DNA from: Periplaneta americana
Taxonomy: Eukaryota; Arthropoda; Insecta; Blattodea; Blattidae
Direction: 5' to 3'
Assembly (NCBI RefSeq): GCF_040183065.1
Contig: NC_091132.1
Location: forward strand, 164,762,102 to 164,826,101
Length of the DNA: 64,000 bases
Shown here: positions 1 through 10,933 of the stretch, in pieces
How positions within the stretch are numbered: position 1 is the first letter of the stretch
How the letters are laid out: every line of letters starts with the position of its first letter
Program-made: the position numbers and the translations under genes
Notes under the pieces: generated by a model
Database searches by the model: none
Told to the model about the DNA's origin: nothing
The model's input: the letters and a program-made list of their open reading frames with translations, nothing else

Positions 1-1125
1 AAGACATTCTTGTTACTTATTGTTGGAAGTTTGCTGATAATTCTATTTGAAAGAAAAATTATAATAAAAGGGGATATTCTTGTTACTTATTTTTAAAAGT
101 TTGCTGTTGATTCTGTTAAGAGAAAGATTATAACACTGGGAGATATTCTTGTTACTTATTGTTGGAAGTTTGCTGTTATTTCTATTTGAAAGAAAGATTA
201 TAATACTGGGAGATATTCTTGTTACTTATTGTTGGAAATTTGCTGTTAATTCTTTTCAAGAGAAAGATTATAATACTGGGAGATATTCTTGTTGCTTATT
301 GTTGGAAGTTTGCTGTTAATTCTGTTCAAGAGAAAGATTATAATACTGGGAGATATTTTTGTTACTTATTGTTGGAAGTTTGCTGTTAATTCTATTTGAA
401 AGAAAGATTATAATAAAAGGGGATATTCTTGTTAATTATTGTTGAAAGTTTGCTCTTAATTCTATTTAAGAGAAAGATTATAATACTGGGAGATATTCTT
501 GTTACTTATTGTTGGAAGTTTGCTGTTAATTCTATTTGAAAGAAAGATTATAATAAAAGGGGATATTCTTGTTATGTATTGTTGAAAGTTTGCTGTTAAT
601 TCTATTAAAGAGAAAGATTATAATACTGGGAGATATTCTTGTGGCTTATTGTTGGACGTTTACTGATAATAACTATTTAAGAGAAAGATTATAATACTGG
701 AAGACATTCTTGTTACTTATTGTTGGAAGTTTGCTGATAATTCTATTTGAAAGAAAAATTATAATAAAAGGGGATATTCTTGTTACTTATTTTTAGAAGT
801 TTGCTGTTGATTCTGTTAAGAGAAAGATTATAATACTGGGAGATATTCTTGTAGCTTATTGTTGGAAGTTTGCTGATAATTCTATTTGAAAGAAAAATTA
901 TAATAAAAGGGGATATTCTTGTTACTTATTGTTAGAAGTTTGCTGTTAATTTTATTTAAGAGAAAGATTATAACACTGGGAGATATTCTTGTTACTTATT
1001 GTTGGAAGTTTGCTGTTAATTCTATTTGAAAGAAAGATTATAATACTGGGAGATATTCTTGTTACTTATTGTTGGAAGTTTGCTGCTAATTTAATTTAAG
1101 AGAAAATTATAATGAAGGGAGATAT
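1..1125 (+). repeat. 70-bp tandem repeat (minisatellite), about 16 units
   Basis: A unit containing GATATTCTTGTTACTTATTG and TTTGCTGTTAATTCTATTTA recurs every 69-70 bp from the window start to about 1125. Units differ by a few substitutions, and there appear to be subtypes, for example those ending in AATAAAAGGG against AATACTGGG. The array continues beyond the left edge. The same repeat occurs as only about four units at 62236-62516. It shows no conserved coding frame and no unique spacers. Confidence 0.92.
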
Positions 1126-1262
1126 TGTAATTTTGGTTTTTCCTTTTCCTGAATTTATTTGTTTCTCAAAGTTTCCTCAGTTAAACACTGGTGTAGTGAG
1201 GGACGTATCATTGATTTTTCATTCTGTCGGATTACAATATTAAAGATCCAAACATACCGTGA
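1..1262. mobile_element. TIR element with internal minisatellite, right part (copy 1)
   Basis: The segment from about 1219 to 1262 is the right terminal inverted repeat of an element whose complete second copy lies at 61838-62657. There the left end (TCACGGTATGTTTGGATC) is the reverse complement of the right end over roughly 50 bp. Copy 1 is cut by the window edge, so its left end is not seen. It ends just before CAGAATTT at 1263-1270, the same flank as copy 2, so both copies sit at the same place in paralogous introns, about 100 bp before a B exon. The superfamily is not identified. An 8-bp-like target duplication would fit hAT or P elements, and the long termini with internal tandem repeats recall foldback-type elements. 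Confidence 0.6.
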
Positions 1263-1369
1263 CAGAATTTAATAATAGATTGGGGATACATTAAAATAGT
1301 CACAGGTGTTTCGTGAACAGCTACATAATTATGATTTATTAAATAATTATTATGAATTCTATGTTGCAG

Positions 1370-1489
1370 GAAAAAAATGTATTAGATTTACACATGACTG
1401 AAATAGAGACAGATGATCTGAAATCAGACGTAACATGTGATGATACTCCTGTGCCAATTGATTTTCCCATCGTGAAGAGTGAAGCTGAG
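1370..1489 (+). CDS. Zinc-finger gene 1, acidic N-terminal exon B (B1)
   Basis: The exon lies between acceptor TGTTGCAG and donor GTGAGT, is 120 nt long and is open in phase 0 for 40 codons. It starts EKNVLDLHMTEIET and ends FPIVKSEAE. It aligns with five other B exons in the window on the pattern L-D-x-H-x-T ... P-x-P-x-x-F-P-x-(V/M)-K-x-E-x-E. Compared with the 46-codon form it lacks six codons in the region after M-T-E-I, which removes the first psi-K-x-E motif. The final VKSE, a SUMO-consensus-like motif beside the donor, is kept. It is closest to the exon at 62765, with which it also shares flanking DNA. Confidence 0.8.
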
Positions 1490-2099
1490 GTGAGTGCTGT
1501 TTACGAAGTGTGTTGGTCGGTAGTTCACACTGTGTTATATACCGGCTGATGTGGCTGCTATTCTCAGAAGACCGGGGAGTACGATTTTTGCTCTCATGCT
1601 ATCCATTTCTTCATCCTGCTGTCCTTTGTGAATTTTCCCCATCCAGTTTTTCTGGTAGAGACTGTGATGTTGAACGTTCACTAAATCATACATATTTTGA
1701 ATTTTTAATCACCGCTGATAATTTCTACCAGAGTTCACGCTGATTTAATAATCAGTGCCGTATAGAGTGGGGTCAATCTCAATTACTCTGGCGGTACGTG
1801 CCAGTTATTTTGTGCCTGGTGTAGGAAATACCGTTAATTAAATTTCTTGTAATTCATTTTTTGGCAGCTAAAACCTACATGATTATTGTCTATTTCTTGG
1901 GACAAATTGCTGGTAAATATGCTCGAACGTCACAATTTACGAAAACATCTTTAGAATTCTGTTGATATCCTCCTCCACTCTGCAGTAGCCACCTCACACT
2001 GACTGTGACATGGGGAGGATCTTTTTATCATGTTATCGAGTCCAAATTCCTGAAATAAATCAAGAGACTGGATTGAGAACAATAATATCAAACCAGACT

Positions 2100-2829
2100 T
2101 TGGAAAAGTAAAAATTCCAGAGACCATAAGGGAAGGAAGGTTAAATTCAACGGTATAATAACTGCCTTACATTGTGAACCATCAATAACTGTCATGTTAA
2201 CGCGTCAAGAAATCCAGAAGCCGAGGCTAATAACTGTCTTAATAAATTGGGCATAAAAAGAGAACAATTGCTTGCAGAGACTAAAAAAATAACTAGTACC
2301 ATGATGAGAAATATATTAAGAGATGAGGAATATAAAAAATGGTGCACACTCAAGGAGAAAGGCAGAGGTGTGTCATTATTTCAGGAATACACGCCAGCTA
2401 ACCGTTGGATAAAAATAAGGGATGGTCGTCCTGTATCCGAGTGAAAGGAGGCAATTAAAATGATAGGACAAGTGTCAAATGTGCGTGCCCTGCCAGATCG
2501 GCCTAAGGATGGCTCCCAGTGCAGACTGCACTGAGATAGAAACCTTACGCCACATCCTGGGATCCTGCCAACATGGAATACTAGACACCATGTAATACGA
2601 GAAAAGTCTCCCTTCCTTCTACGAGGTTCACCAAGCAGTGCACTGCCTTGCAAAAGATGGAAGTTCTCGGCGATTTGACATCATTGCAATTGATAGAAAA
2701 AATGACAGCACAATTATCATCGCTCCCACTGTGCACTTTGAAACTGCAGTTGAACAACCCATAGCAGTACATGAAGGAAAGAAGATCATTTATGACCCTA
2801 CAATTGAATACTATTATCATATACAATGA
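2100..2829 (+). mobile_element. R2/NeSL-type LINE, C-terminal remnant
   Basis: Two open stretches resemble the C-terminus of R2-like non-LTR retrotransposons. One (2247-2444) reads KWCTLKEKGRGVSLFQEYTP followed by a run ending DGRPVSE. The second (2638-2829) reads MHCLAKDGSSRRFDIIAIDR and then ends in YDPTIEYY, matching the restriction-enzyme-like endonuclease tail typical of this clade. Between them are remnants of the 'RALPGRS...C...H...ETL.HILG.C' zinc-knuckle region. The frame is broken by stops and shifts, and the reverse transcriptase is missing, so it is 5'-truncated and dead. It lies in the B-C intron of gene 1. The clade comes from remembered family patterns. Confidence 0.65.
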
Positions 2830-3728
2830 CAGATTGTAGTATTTGAATTATTGCTTGGAGCAAGGGGAGCAATTCCAAAATTCTCAGTTGAATGTTTAAA
2901 GTCTTTTGGAATTCCTTTAAAAATTTTGAAAATTATTGCTCTAGAAGTAATAAAATATTCTGTTCAGATTTTACGTAATCACCTGTACACCTAAATTTCC
3001 TTATATTCTATCTGATTACCAATAATTATTGAATAAACTTACTTTCCCAACGGTAGCTTCCATTTGAAAATAATAATCATAACATAAAGATTTATTTCTT
3101 ATTTTTATTTGTTTAGTATCGGCTGTGTCTTTTGGCAATCCTTACTTAAGGACAGCTACCTTTTCGGATTTATATATAACATGCCAGTAGGTGGAAGAAT
3201 CACCGTGAATATTCACACATGAGATAATTTCTTCTATTGTTCCTTACAAGTCCTGAATTATTTTCCCTACATTTTCAAACTGTCTTAGAGTTTTACAAAC
3301 CTTCATTTGTTTAACTTAGTTGTATGCTTCCTATAAATCCTGAGATAACTGAAATAGTTTCGAACTTTGCTACCAAAAACTTTCCGTTACCAATTTTACC
3401 ATGACAGTTTGATTACTTGTCAACTGGGTCTTCCTGAATCCTACTCACATATGACCATCCATCACACTATTCGAGTGTCATTTTTATTTACTCTTACAAT
3501 TGACTTCTTGTTTATGGAATTCTTATTTAAAACGGGATGTTTCTTAGAAAATGCCATATTGTTTTCTCTCATAATTTGTTGAATTCGTTTGAATTTTTCA
3601 CCGACAGTGTTTGAACTTTTTCCTGAATTAAGTAGGATTTAAAATCAAGTCTACAGCATATAAACTTCAGTGCATTGATTCTTGAACTGCTGTTGTCCTA
3701 TAGCTTCGTTTTACAAAATGTCTTGCAG

Positions 3729-3811
3729 GAGGAGACACACGAGTCAGATGAAGTGGAGGAGGAGGTCAAACTGGAAGTAACGGCAGAAGAGGATGAAGTC
3801 TTTACTGAGGG
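3729..3811 (+). CDS. Zinc-finger gene 1, acidic exon C (C1)
   Basis: Acceptor TCTTGCAG and donor GTGAGT enclose 83 nt. The reading is EETHESDEVEEEVKLEVTAE then EDEVFTEG, with two nucleotides left over (phase 2). The exon is very acidic and carries the psi-K-x-E motif VKLE. Gene 2 has an exon of exactly the same length and phase at 35445-35527 with the shared core EVTAE-x-x-E-V-F. It joins in frame to the finger exon that starts at 6995, where the leftover GG plus C makes a glycine codon. Confidence 0.8.
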
Positions 3812-4175
3812 GTGAGTGAAGTGTGTGAACCTTTACTTCGTTGTTGGTTTCACTGCTTTATTTTAGTTGTAACGTCAAAGAACATAAATATGTACTTAAA
3901 ATCAACATGATCTTTGTTCAAATGAAGGTCTCAGTATTCTGAACTGCCATGTCTACCTGTAAATGTGTCTGTATGTTTCTTTATGTGTTTGTCTATGTTT
4001 ATGTCTGCAAACCTGGCTTTCACGTATAGCACCCTGTGAAGTAGACTTGAATAATTTGAAGGGAAAAATTGTTTTGTGGTGATGTATCGATCTGTAGGTA
4101 CGTTAACCGAAAAAAACCGCAATTCAAGTCACACAGTTTGTGCACTCAGAGTTGGGTTTCTGGCGTCTTGTCAGT

Positions 4176-4330
4176 CCACCTGGATAGCTGAATCGGTAGA
4201 GCATTGGCGCGCTAAGGCAAAGGTCCCGGGATCGATACCCGGTCCAGAACAATTTTTCTCTTGAAATTGAGGGCTTTGCCGGAAGAAGGGCGGATAGACA
4301 TATATCCCCTTCTTCGGGAAAACGGTTTAA
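4176..4330 (+). mobile_element. tRNA-derived SINE (type g) in gene 1 intron
   Basis: A tRNA-like head runs from about 4178, with an A-box-like TAGCTGAATCGG and a B-box-like GGGATCGATACCC, followed by a short non-tRNA body ending near AAAACGG. The head-plus-body layout and the absence of a convincing acceptor stem mark it as a SINE and not a functional tRNA gene. Only one copy of this type was noticed here. Confidence 0.55.
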
Positions 4331-6565
4331 AATGTAGTGAATAATTATAGTAGCGAAATTTTGTTTTGATTGTACTGTACATACCTGCAGGACAGGGCTG
4401 CGTGCGTGTATAAAATTTTAGCGTTTTAAAATCTTAGATTGCATGTATCTCAATTCGCCATATTGACGTATACGCCCCTTTTCCGGCAAACTCCTCAATT
4501 ATCTTTGTCTGTCTCTCTTTGTAGCTCTCTGACTGTGTTTCTGTCTGTGTGTATGTTTATTGTCTGTCTATGTCTCCAACATTCCGCCTATCCATGCACC
4601 CACACATCCATCAGTCTGAATATAAGTCCTTGTATGAAAGCAATTTGTGAGTATATTAATTTCAGTTTACTCTCATTTTCCATTTGCAGTCTCCAAACCA
4701 TAGAAGTGGATCAGAATAATGTAATCGCTGCATATTTTTACTCTAAACTTTCAGTATTTTTACGTCATTATATGATTCAGTCGCTATAGCGGGTGGAACT
4801 TGCCAACTGTTCTGCATTTATTGTCATTATGAAATATTGTCCGAGGTAGTACAAATTTATTTGAAATACCGGTATAGAGTTTTCGTTTAATTCCCCATCT
4901 CATTTGGCTCATACTTCATTCATGCTTACGTTAACAAGGAATACAATACTACTTCAGGACGTTACATGCTACAATTTACTGTACAATCTTACCCGTTAAA
5001 GGAGGTGTTCCACATCTCGGCAATGTTCAGTTTTGTAAACAAGAACACATCGCGAACTGTTCTTGTGCGGAACGAGTAAAACATATGATGTTTACAACGA
5101 GTGTAGTCGGTGGCGGCTTGTAAACAGTATTCGTAATTATCTCGCAAATGGCTTATTTGCGGATCCATGTTTACAGGAACATTTTTGTTTCTGATATCGA
5201 ACACTTTCAACTTTTTCAGTTTTCACTATTAATTTTGATACACCTTGTATGTAAAACGGCTGACAAATATTGAAACAGGATTAGACATTAGGCCTAATCT
5301 CAAGAAAACTATATGTGGTGTTACATCAAAAGGAAACCCCAGGTCTTATCAGAAAAAGTGTTATATTTTCAACTAGCCACATCAGGCGTCTCGAAAGTTA
5401 TATCAGGAAAATCGCAATCCTGCGTACGTCAACCAAAATTCTGGTTATGTGACCACCAAAATGACACTGTATATAGTGAAATGTACAGTGAATAATGAAA
5501 TTGAGAACTGAGTCCAAAATTAAAGCCACAGTCAAAAATAAATTTGAAGAATTAAATAAAAAAAGGTTAAAGAGCAATTCCAGATAACATATGCAAATCA
5601 CAAGTTGGAAATACCAGGTTATCTACTGTACATGACTATCTCGTCAGTCACTTTCGTATAATTGCTATACGATGTTCATCCATCCAGAAAGTAAGTTGCA
5701 ATGGCCGATAAAGAAGACAAATAGAGCAATAAGGAAGAAATATTTATTTCACTATCTACAGACATTCACTGGCTACTTCTCAGAAATTACTTTATTCTGT
5801 AGATATTATTAGTTAAGTTCAATTTATCGTAATATTATATTTGACTTAACTTCAGTATTAAATTTATTATCCTTCTATACGCTTTTGCGGTAATTTTAAA
5901 GACACGATGGAAAGAAGATATGATGTCATAGATGACGTCACTACTACCGTCATACAAGAATTAAGTAAAATTATTATCTCTTTCTTTCTCCTTTCTCTTT
6001 TTCTTTTTCTGTTTTTACATATCTACAAATCCACAATTATCCTGTACTTTTATATATATTAACTACCTATGTTACATTTTATTCACTCATCTGTAAATTT
6101 TAAATTATATAAAACATCGTGCTTAATAATGTTGACTTCATGGAATGACTTTAGAAATAGCTTGAAGTGAAACTGATTAAAGCTTAGTTACATGTTTTAC
6201 TCGTGAATAGTCGAAGTGCATAATGAATAAAACAATGGTGAGTACGAAATATTATATACGCTTAACTTAATGTCATTAACTCCATAAATATTTAATGAAA
6301 TCGTCAATTTATGAAAACAACCTTGCTGTACGTAACTATTATAACGACCTTGTAACGTCATCTGAGACATCATAACCTTCCATCGTATCTTTAAAATTAC
6401 CGCTCTTGTGATACTATGTAAAATATAAATCATAAATTTAATATTAGATTAAAATCATCAGGTTATTTAACATTGGAAGTTAGGTCGATTCTACAAAACG
6501 GTTAAAAAGCAGACGGATTTGTTCCATAGTTACGAATTCCCGCTGTTCTTGGCTTGTGTATCTAG
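4331..6565. other. Gene 1 intron, no recognised feature
   Basis: AT-rich intronic sequence between the SINEs. Short ORFs here have no recognisable motifs or splice-flanked structure. The stretch 4985-5215 has a more balanced composition and could be an old unclassified transposon piece, but nothing confirms it. Confidence 0.4.
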
Positions 6566-6800
6566 GAGGCACTGGGGCTGGTAGTAACGGTTAGCATGTC
6601 TGACCATGAAACTAGTAAGTATGGGTTGAAATCCTGGTTGGGAAAATTAAGTGATGGAGATCTTTTCCTGTGTTTTCCCTCTACTCATTAAGAGCAAATG
6701 CGTGATAACTTCCGGTGCTGGACCCTGTAGTCATTTCACTAGCATTATTATTTATCACCTTTATCTGACTCAGTCACCAGAAACTATAGCTGTTGACAAA
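6566..6800 (+). mobile_element. SINE type b, old copy
   Basis: Diverged copy of the SINE family seen better preserved at 39175-39417, 39590-39852 and 61030-61280. Matching landmarks are a tRNA-like head with GGTTAGCATGTCTGACC, the linker TACTCATTAAGAGCAAATG, and a body with GGTGCTGGACCCTG and TCATTTCACTAGCATTAT. The high divergence suggests an old insertion. Confidence 0.6.
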
Positions 6801-6994
6801 AAATATGAAAATAGAAACTAAGAAACTATTTATGAGAATTAACTTGAGTGCAATTAGTGTAAAGAACCAAATAATTTTTGGCATTATTAAGTAATGTGTA
6901 AGTATAATATATTTTTCGTGGATGCAGTTTTGTTTCTGGTATTTTATGCTGGTTAGTCTTCATTGCTTGAACTAAGAGGGCATTTATTTCACAG

Positions 6995-9158
6995 CATTGG
7001 ACTGCCAGGTTTCTGCGACACTATTAAAGAAGATGAGTACGTGGAAACAGGTGAGAAGACATTCAAATGTGATGTTTGTGGAAAGTGGTTTTTCGACTCG
7101 GCAATGCTCAATAACCATTCTGTTCTACACACGCGCAATGGATCTTTCATTTGCGATGTTTGTGGTAAGGATTGTTTGCAGTTGGATCATGTCAAAAAGC
7201 ATGCACGTGTACACCTAGGTGAGGACTCATTGCGATCTGATTTATGTGGAAAAAATTCGAATGATTTGAAAAGACATTCACGCGTGCACAAAGTCAAGAA
7301 GTCATTTCATTGTGATAAACATGCGAAAAGAAATTCGCAGTTCTCTAGACTGATGAAAAACCCACTCTTAAACACTAGGGGGAGGCCATTCACTTGTGAT
7401 GTATGTGGAAAGAAATTTTCTGAATCAAGAATTCTGAAAGGGCATGCACTTATTCACACCGGCGAAAAGCCATTCTGTTGTGATATTTGTGGAAAGAAAT
7501 TTTCTCAATCCTATTATCTTAAAACGCATGCACTTGTACACACAAAGAAGAAGGCATTCAGTTGTGATTTATGTGGAAAGAAATTTTCGCTATCTGGTAA
7601 TCTAAAACAGCATGCACTGGTACACACTGGGGAAAAGGCATTCAGTTGTGATATCTGTGGAAAGAAATTTTCTCGTTCTTATTATCTTAAAACTCATGCA
7701 CTTGTACACACAAAGAAGAAGGCATTCACTTGTGATATATGTGGAAAAAAATTTTCGCAATCTGGTAATCTAAAACGGCATGCACTCGTACACACAAGGG
7801 AAAAGACATTCAGTTGTGATATATGTGGAAAGAAATTTTCGCAATCTGGTAATTTAAAAGACCATGCTGTTATACACACAGGCGAGAAGGCATTCATATG
7901 TGGTATATGTGGAAAGAAATTTTCTCGAAAGGGTTGTCTGAAAATGCATGTACGTATTCACACAGGCGATAAGCCATTCTGTTGTGATATTTGTGGAAAT
8001 AAATTTTCTCAATCTAGTAGTCTTAAAACTCATGCATTTGTACATACTGGGAAGAAGACATTTACTTGTGATATATGTGGAAAAAATTTTTCGCAATCTG
8101 GTCTACGATACCATGTACTCGTACACAAAGGGGATAAAAGATTCAGTTGTGACGAATGTGGAAAAAAATTTTTGCATTCTAGTAATCTAAATAAGCACGC
8201 GTGCAAACACAGAGGGAAGAAGGCATTTAGTTGTGGTATATGTGGAAAAAAATTTTCGCAATCTAGTAATTTAAAAATGCATGAATCCGTACACACTGGA
8301 GAGAAGTCATTCGTTTGTGATATATGTGGAAAGAAATTTTCACAATCTAGTAATTTAAAAAAGCATGTACTGATACACACAGGGCAAAAGTCGTTCAGTT
8401 GTGATATATGTGGAAAGAAATTTTCCGAATCTAGTTTTTTGAGAATTCATAAACGTGTTCACACCGGCGAGAAGCCATTTTGTTGTGATATTTGTGGAAA
8501 GAAATTTTCTCAATCTAGTAGCCATAAAAGACACACATTTATTCACACAGGGAAGAAGGCATTCAGTTGTGATATATGTGGAAAGCAATTTACACTACTT
8601 GGTAATCTAAAAAAGCATGCAGTCGTACACACAAGGGAGAGAGCATTCAGTTGTGATATATGCGAGAAGAAATTTTCGCAATCTTGTACACTAAAAAAGC
8701 ATGCATGCACGCGCATAGGGAAGGAGACATTCAGTTGTGATATATGTGGAAAAGAATTTTCGCAATCTGGTACTCTAAAAAATCATGCTGTCATACACAC
8801 AGGAGAGAAGGCATTCAGTTGTGATATATGTGGAAAGAAATTTTGGCTCTCTTTTTATCTAAAACGGCATGCAGTCGTACACACAGGGGAGAAGTCATTC
8901 AGTTGTGATATATGTGGAAAGAAATTTACGCTATCTGGTCATCTAAAAACGCATGCATTGATACACACGGGGGAGAAGGCATTTAGTTGTGATATATGTG
9001 GAAAGAAATTTATGCTATCTGGTAATCTGAAAAGGCATGCAGTCGTACACACAGGGAAGGAGGCATTCAGTTGTGTTATATGTGGAAAGGAATTTTCGAA
9101 ATCTAGTCATCTAAAAAAGCATGCATTGATACACACATTGGAGAAGGCAGTTAATTGA
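6995..9158 (+). CDS. Zinc-finger gene 1, exon D: long C2H2 finger array
   Basis: The start is placed at acceptor TTTATTTCACAG because it is the site that continues the phase-2 end of exon C, and because the next codon is ATT, as in gene 2. A short linker (IGLPGF ... IKEDEY) precedes about 25 finger units of 28 residues, with linkers near HTGEKAF. Units 1-2 and 5-25 mostly read CDICGKKFSQS...L..H...H. Units 3 and 4 are degenerate (lost cysteines or histidines), unit 13 is one residue short, and unit 20 ends in R in place of the last H. That leaves about 21 canonical fingers. Many share helix contacts Q-G-N-R/K or Q-Y-Y-T. It should bind DNA; the target is unknown. The stop TGA is at 9156-9158, and decayed fingers follow. 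Confidence 0.9.
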
Positions 9159-9556
9159 AATACATGTGGAAAGAAATTGTCGGAATATGGTACTTTAAAA
9201 AAGCACGCATGTATTGATACACGCAGGAGAGGCGAATAGAAATTGTCACTATCTGTTACTCTAAAAAGCATGCAGTGATACACACAGGGAGGAGAAGGCA
9301 TTCATTGTGATATATTGGGAAATAAATTTTCGAAATCTATTAATCTAATATAAGCATGCACTGTTACACATTGGGGAGAAGACATTTAGCTGAGATATTT
9401 GTGGAAAGAATATTTCGGAATCTTGTACTCTAAAACAGCATGCAGCAGGGAATAAGACTTCAGCTGTGATATATGTGGAAATAAATTTTCGTAATTCATA
9501 GTCTACAAAAAAAAGCAGTCGTACGCACAGGGAAGAAGTCATTTAGTTGTGATATA
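9159..9556 (+). pseudogene. Decayed C2H2 finger units after gene 1 stop (first part)
   Basis: Immediately after the stop the DNA still repeats finger landmarks at roughly 84-bp spacing, such as TGTGGAAAGAAATT, CGGAATATGGTACT, AAGCATGCA and TACACACAGGGA, but with shifts and stops in all frames. About four to five finger units are recognisable. The Tc1-like element at 9557 splits the decayed array in the middle of a GTGATATATGTGGAAA motif. The ancestral array was therefore longer. Confidence 0.85.
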
Positions 9557-10933
9557 CAATACTGTTTGTGAAAAGTGTAACACCCAGAAAGAATGGCCCG
9601 AACGACTCCAAACTCGGGAGATGTGTAGAACTGTCTACCACGAATAATTGATTACGCTTCCAGTGAGATGGCGTACACATATTCCCAAGAGTGAAGTCTC
9701 TTGTGTCACCAGCAAGGGGAGTGTTATGCCTTGCTCAGTAAGTCCAGGGCTACAAAACGAAGTGGAAACGTGAGACCTGCTGCAGGTATGCCTCGTCGAC
9801 GTGAAAGGGCGCAATATCAGCACGTGAGTGATTTCGAACGGGGCAGAATGGTTGGTCTCCAGGAAGCAGGTTTGTCATACCGTGACATTTCGGCTCGTAC
9901 AGGGCATACTGCTGCTACAGTGATGCGTGTGTGGAACCAGTGGATAAAAGAGGGTCGTACGCTGAGACGAGCGGGTTCTGGACCACGTAATGTGACCGCC
10001 ATGTTAACGTCATGAACGTCACGGACTGTACAGCTTTATCCACAGTGTTGAGTCGACTTTGGAGTACTGCAACGGACATGGACCTGTGTGCGTCAACGAT
10101 TCGTCTTCATCTTTTGAGGGCTGGACTAGTGGCTCGCATGTCGTTGCGTGGCTTCCATTGTCCAGAAACCTCCAACGACCCAGCCTGGAGTGGGAACGTG
10201 AACGCCTTCGCCGGCGTGATGAGTGGCAAAATGCAGTGTTTTCGAACGAGTCCCGCTTTAACTTATCCTACAATGATGGCCGCATACGTGTTAGATGTTA
10301 CCAAGGTGAACAAAATCTGAGTGCCTGCATTTTTGAGCGACATAGCGGACAAACGCCTAGTGTGATGGTTTGGTGCGCCATTGGGTACAATATGCGAACT
10401 CGCCTTATACGTATTCATTGCAATCTGAACAGCAGCCACTACATTAGGGAGGTTTTTTAGAGCCCTCCTTCAGCCAATTCCACATGCCATATTTCAGCAG
10501 GACAATGCCCGGCCACTTGTGGCAGGATTGTGCAAGCCTTTTTCGAAGAACGACGAGTATCACTGCTTCCCTGGCCTGCACGTTCGCCAGACATGTCGCC
10601 CATTGAACATGTCTGAGATATGGTTGGTCGGCAACTTGTTCGTCGTGGTCCTCCTGCACCCACTTTTGATGCTTTGTGGACTTTGATACAAACTGCGTGG
10701 AAGGAGATACCCCAGGAACATACCAGGCCCTCTTTGATTCCATGCCACGAAGCTTAGAGACTCTGATTGCAGCGCATGGGGGCTTCGCACCATACTGAAA
10801 TCTCACGGTCACAGATCAGGTACAGTTGTGTAATTCTAATCATTTGTGTATTGCCATGTACTTAAACTGTGGTATCAATTTCATTTCAGTCACATGTATC
10901 CTTCTTGGTGTTGCAATTTCCACAAACTTTGTG
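9557..10933 (+). mobile_element. Tc1-like DNA transposon with TA duplication
   Basis: The ends are imperfect inverted repeats: CAATACTGTTTGTGAAAAGT at the left, and a right end whose complement reads CACAAAGTTTGTGGAAATTG. Both ends are flanked by TA (9555-9556 and 10934-10935). Removing the element with one TA restores the finger motif GATATATGTGGAAA, so the insertion point is exact. The length is 1377 bp, normal for Tc1/mariner, and it carries a broken transposase on the + strand. Confidence 0.88.
9788..10790 (+). pseudogene. Tc1-like transposase, broken
   Basis: The N-terminus from ATG 9788 reads MPRRRERAQYQHVSDFERGR, then GLSYRDISARTGHTAATVMR, a paired-type helix-turn-helix DNA-binding region. 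Later pieces include PSVMVWCAIGYN, QDNARPLVA, LLPWPARSPDMSPIEHV and PPAPTFDALWTLIQTAWKEI, the usual catalytic-domain landmarks with DNARP and SPDMSPIE. These pieces lie in different frames, with a stop after TAMLTS near 10014 and several further breaks, so no functional protein is expected. Good conservation of the motifs suggests moderate age. Confidence 0.85.

Larger units (their letters stand above)
1370..9158 (+). other. Gene 1: modular C2H2 zinc-finger gene (3' part in window)
   Basis: Predicted gene with exons 1370-1489 (module B), 3729-3811 (module C) and 6995-9158 (module D). The splice phases agree (0-0, 0-2, 2-end), and the three exons total 2367 nt, exactly 789 codons including the stop. 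The start-codon exon A, and by analogy with gene 3 perhaps a first B exon, should lie upstream of the window. Introns are 2239 nt and 3183 nt and hold an R2-like LINE remnant and two SINEs. The product is inferred to be a nuclear DNA-binding regulator; no target can be read from the sequence. Exon joining rests on splice signals and paralogy with gene 2, not on transcripts. Confidence 0.75.

Noticed and set aside
1-1125. Possible CRISPR-like array
   Set aside because: Units are whole 70-bp tandem copies without unique spacers, in eukaryotic DNA; it is a minisatellite.
4439-4789. 116-codon ORF
   Set aside because: Low-complexity composition, no domain, no splice-compatible context in the gene 1 intron.
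6963-6994. Start of the gene 1 finger ORF at 6963 as a protein start
   Set aside because: It is a TTG codon; the acceptor at 6994/6995 gives the phase needed by exon C and matches gene 2, so the exon starts at 6995.
7694-9301. Several minus-strand ORFs of 64-116 codons across the gene 1 finger exon
   Set aside because: They are antisense shadows of the periodic finger sequence (repeated NFFPHIS-type readings) with no independent signal.
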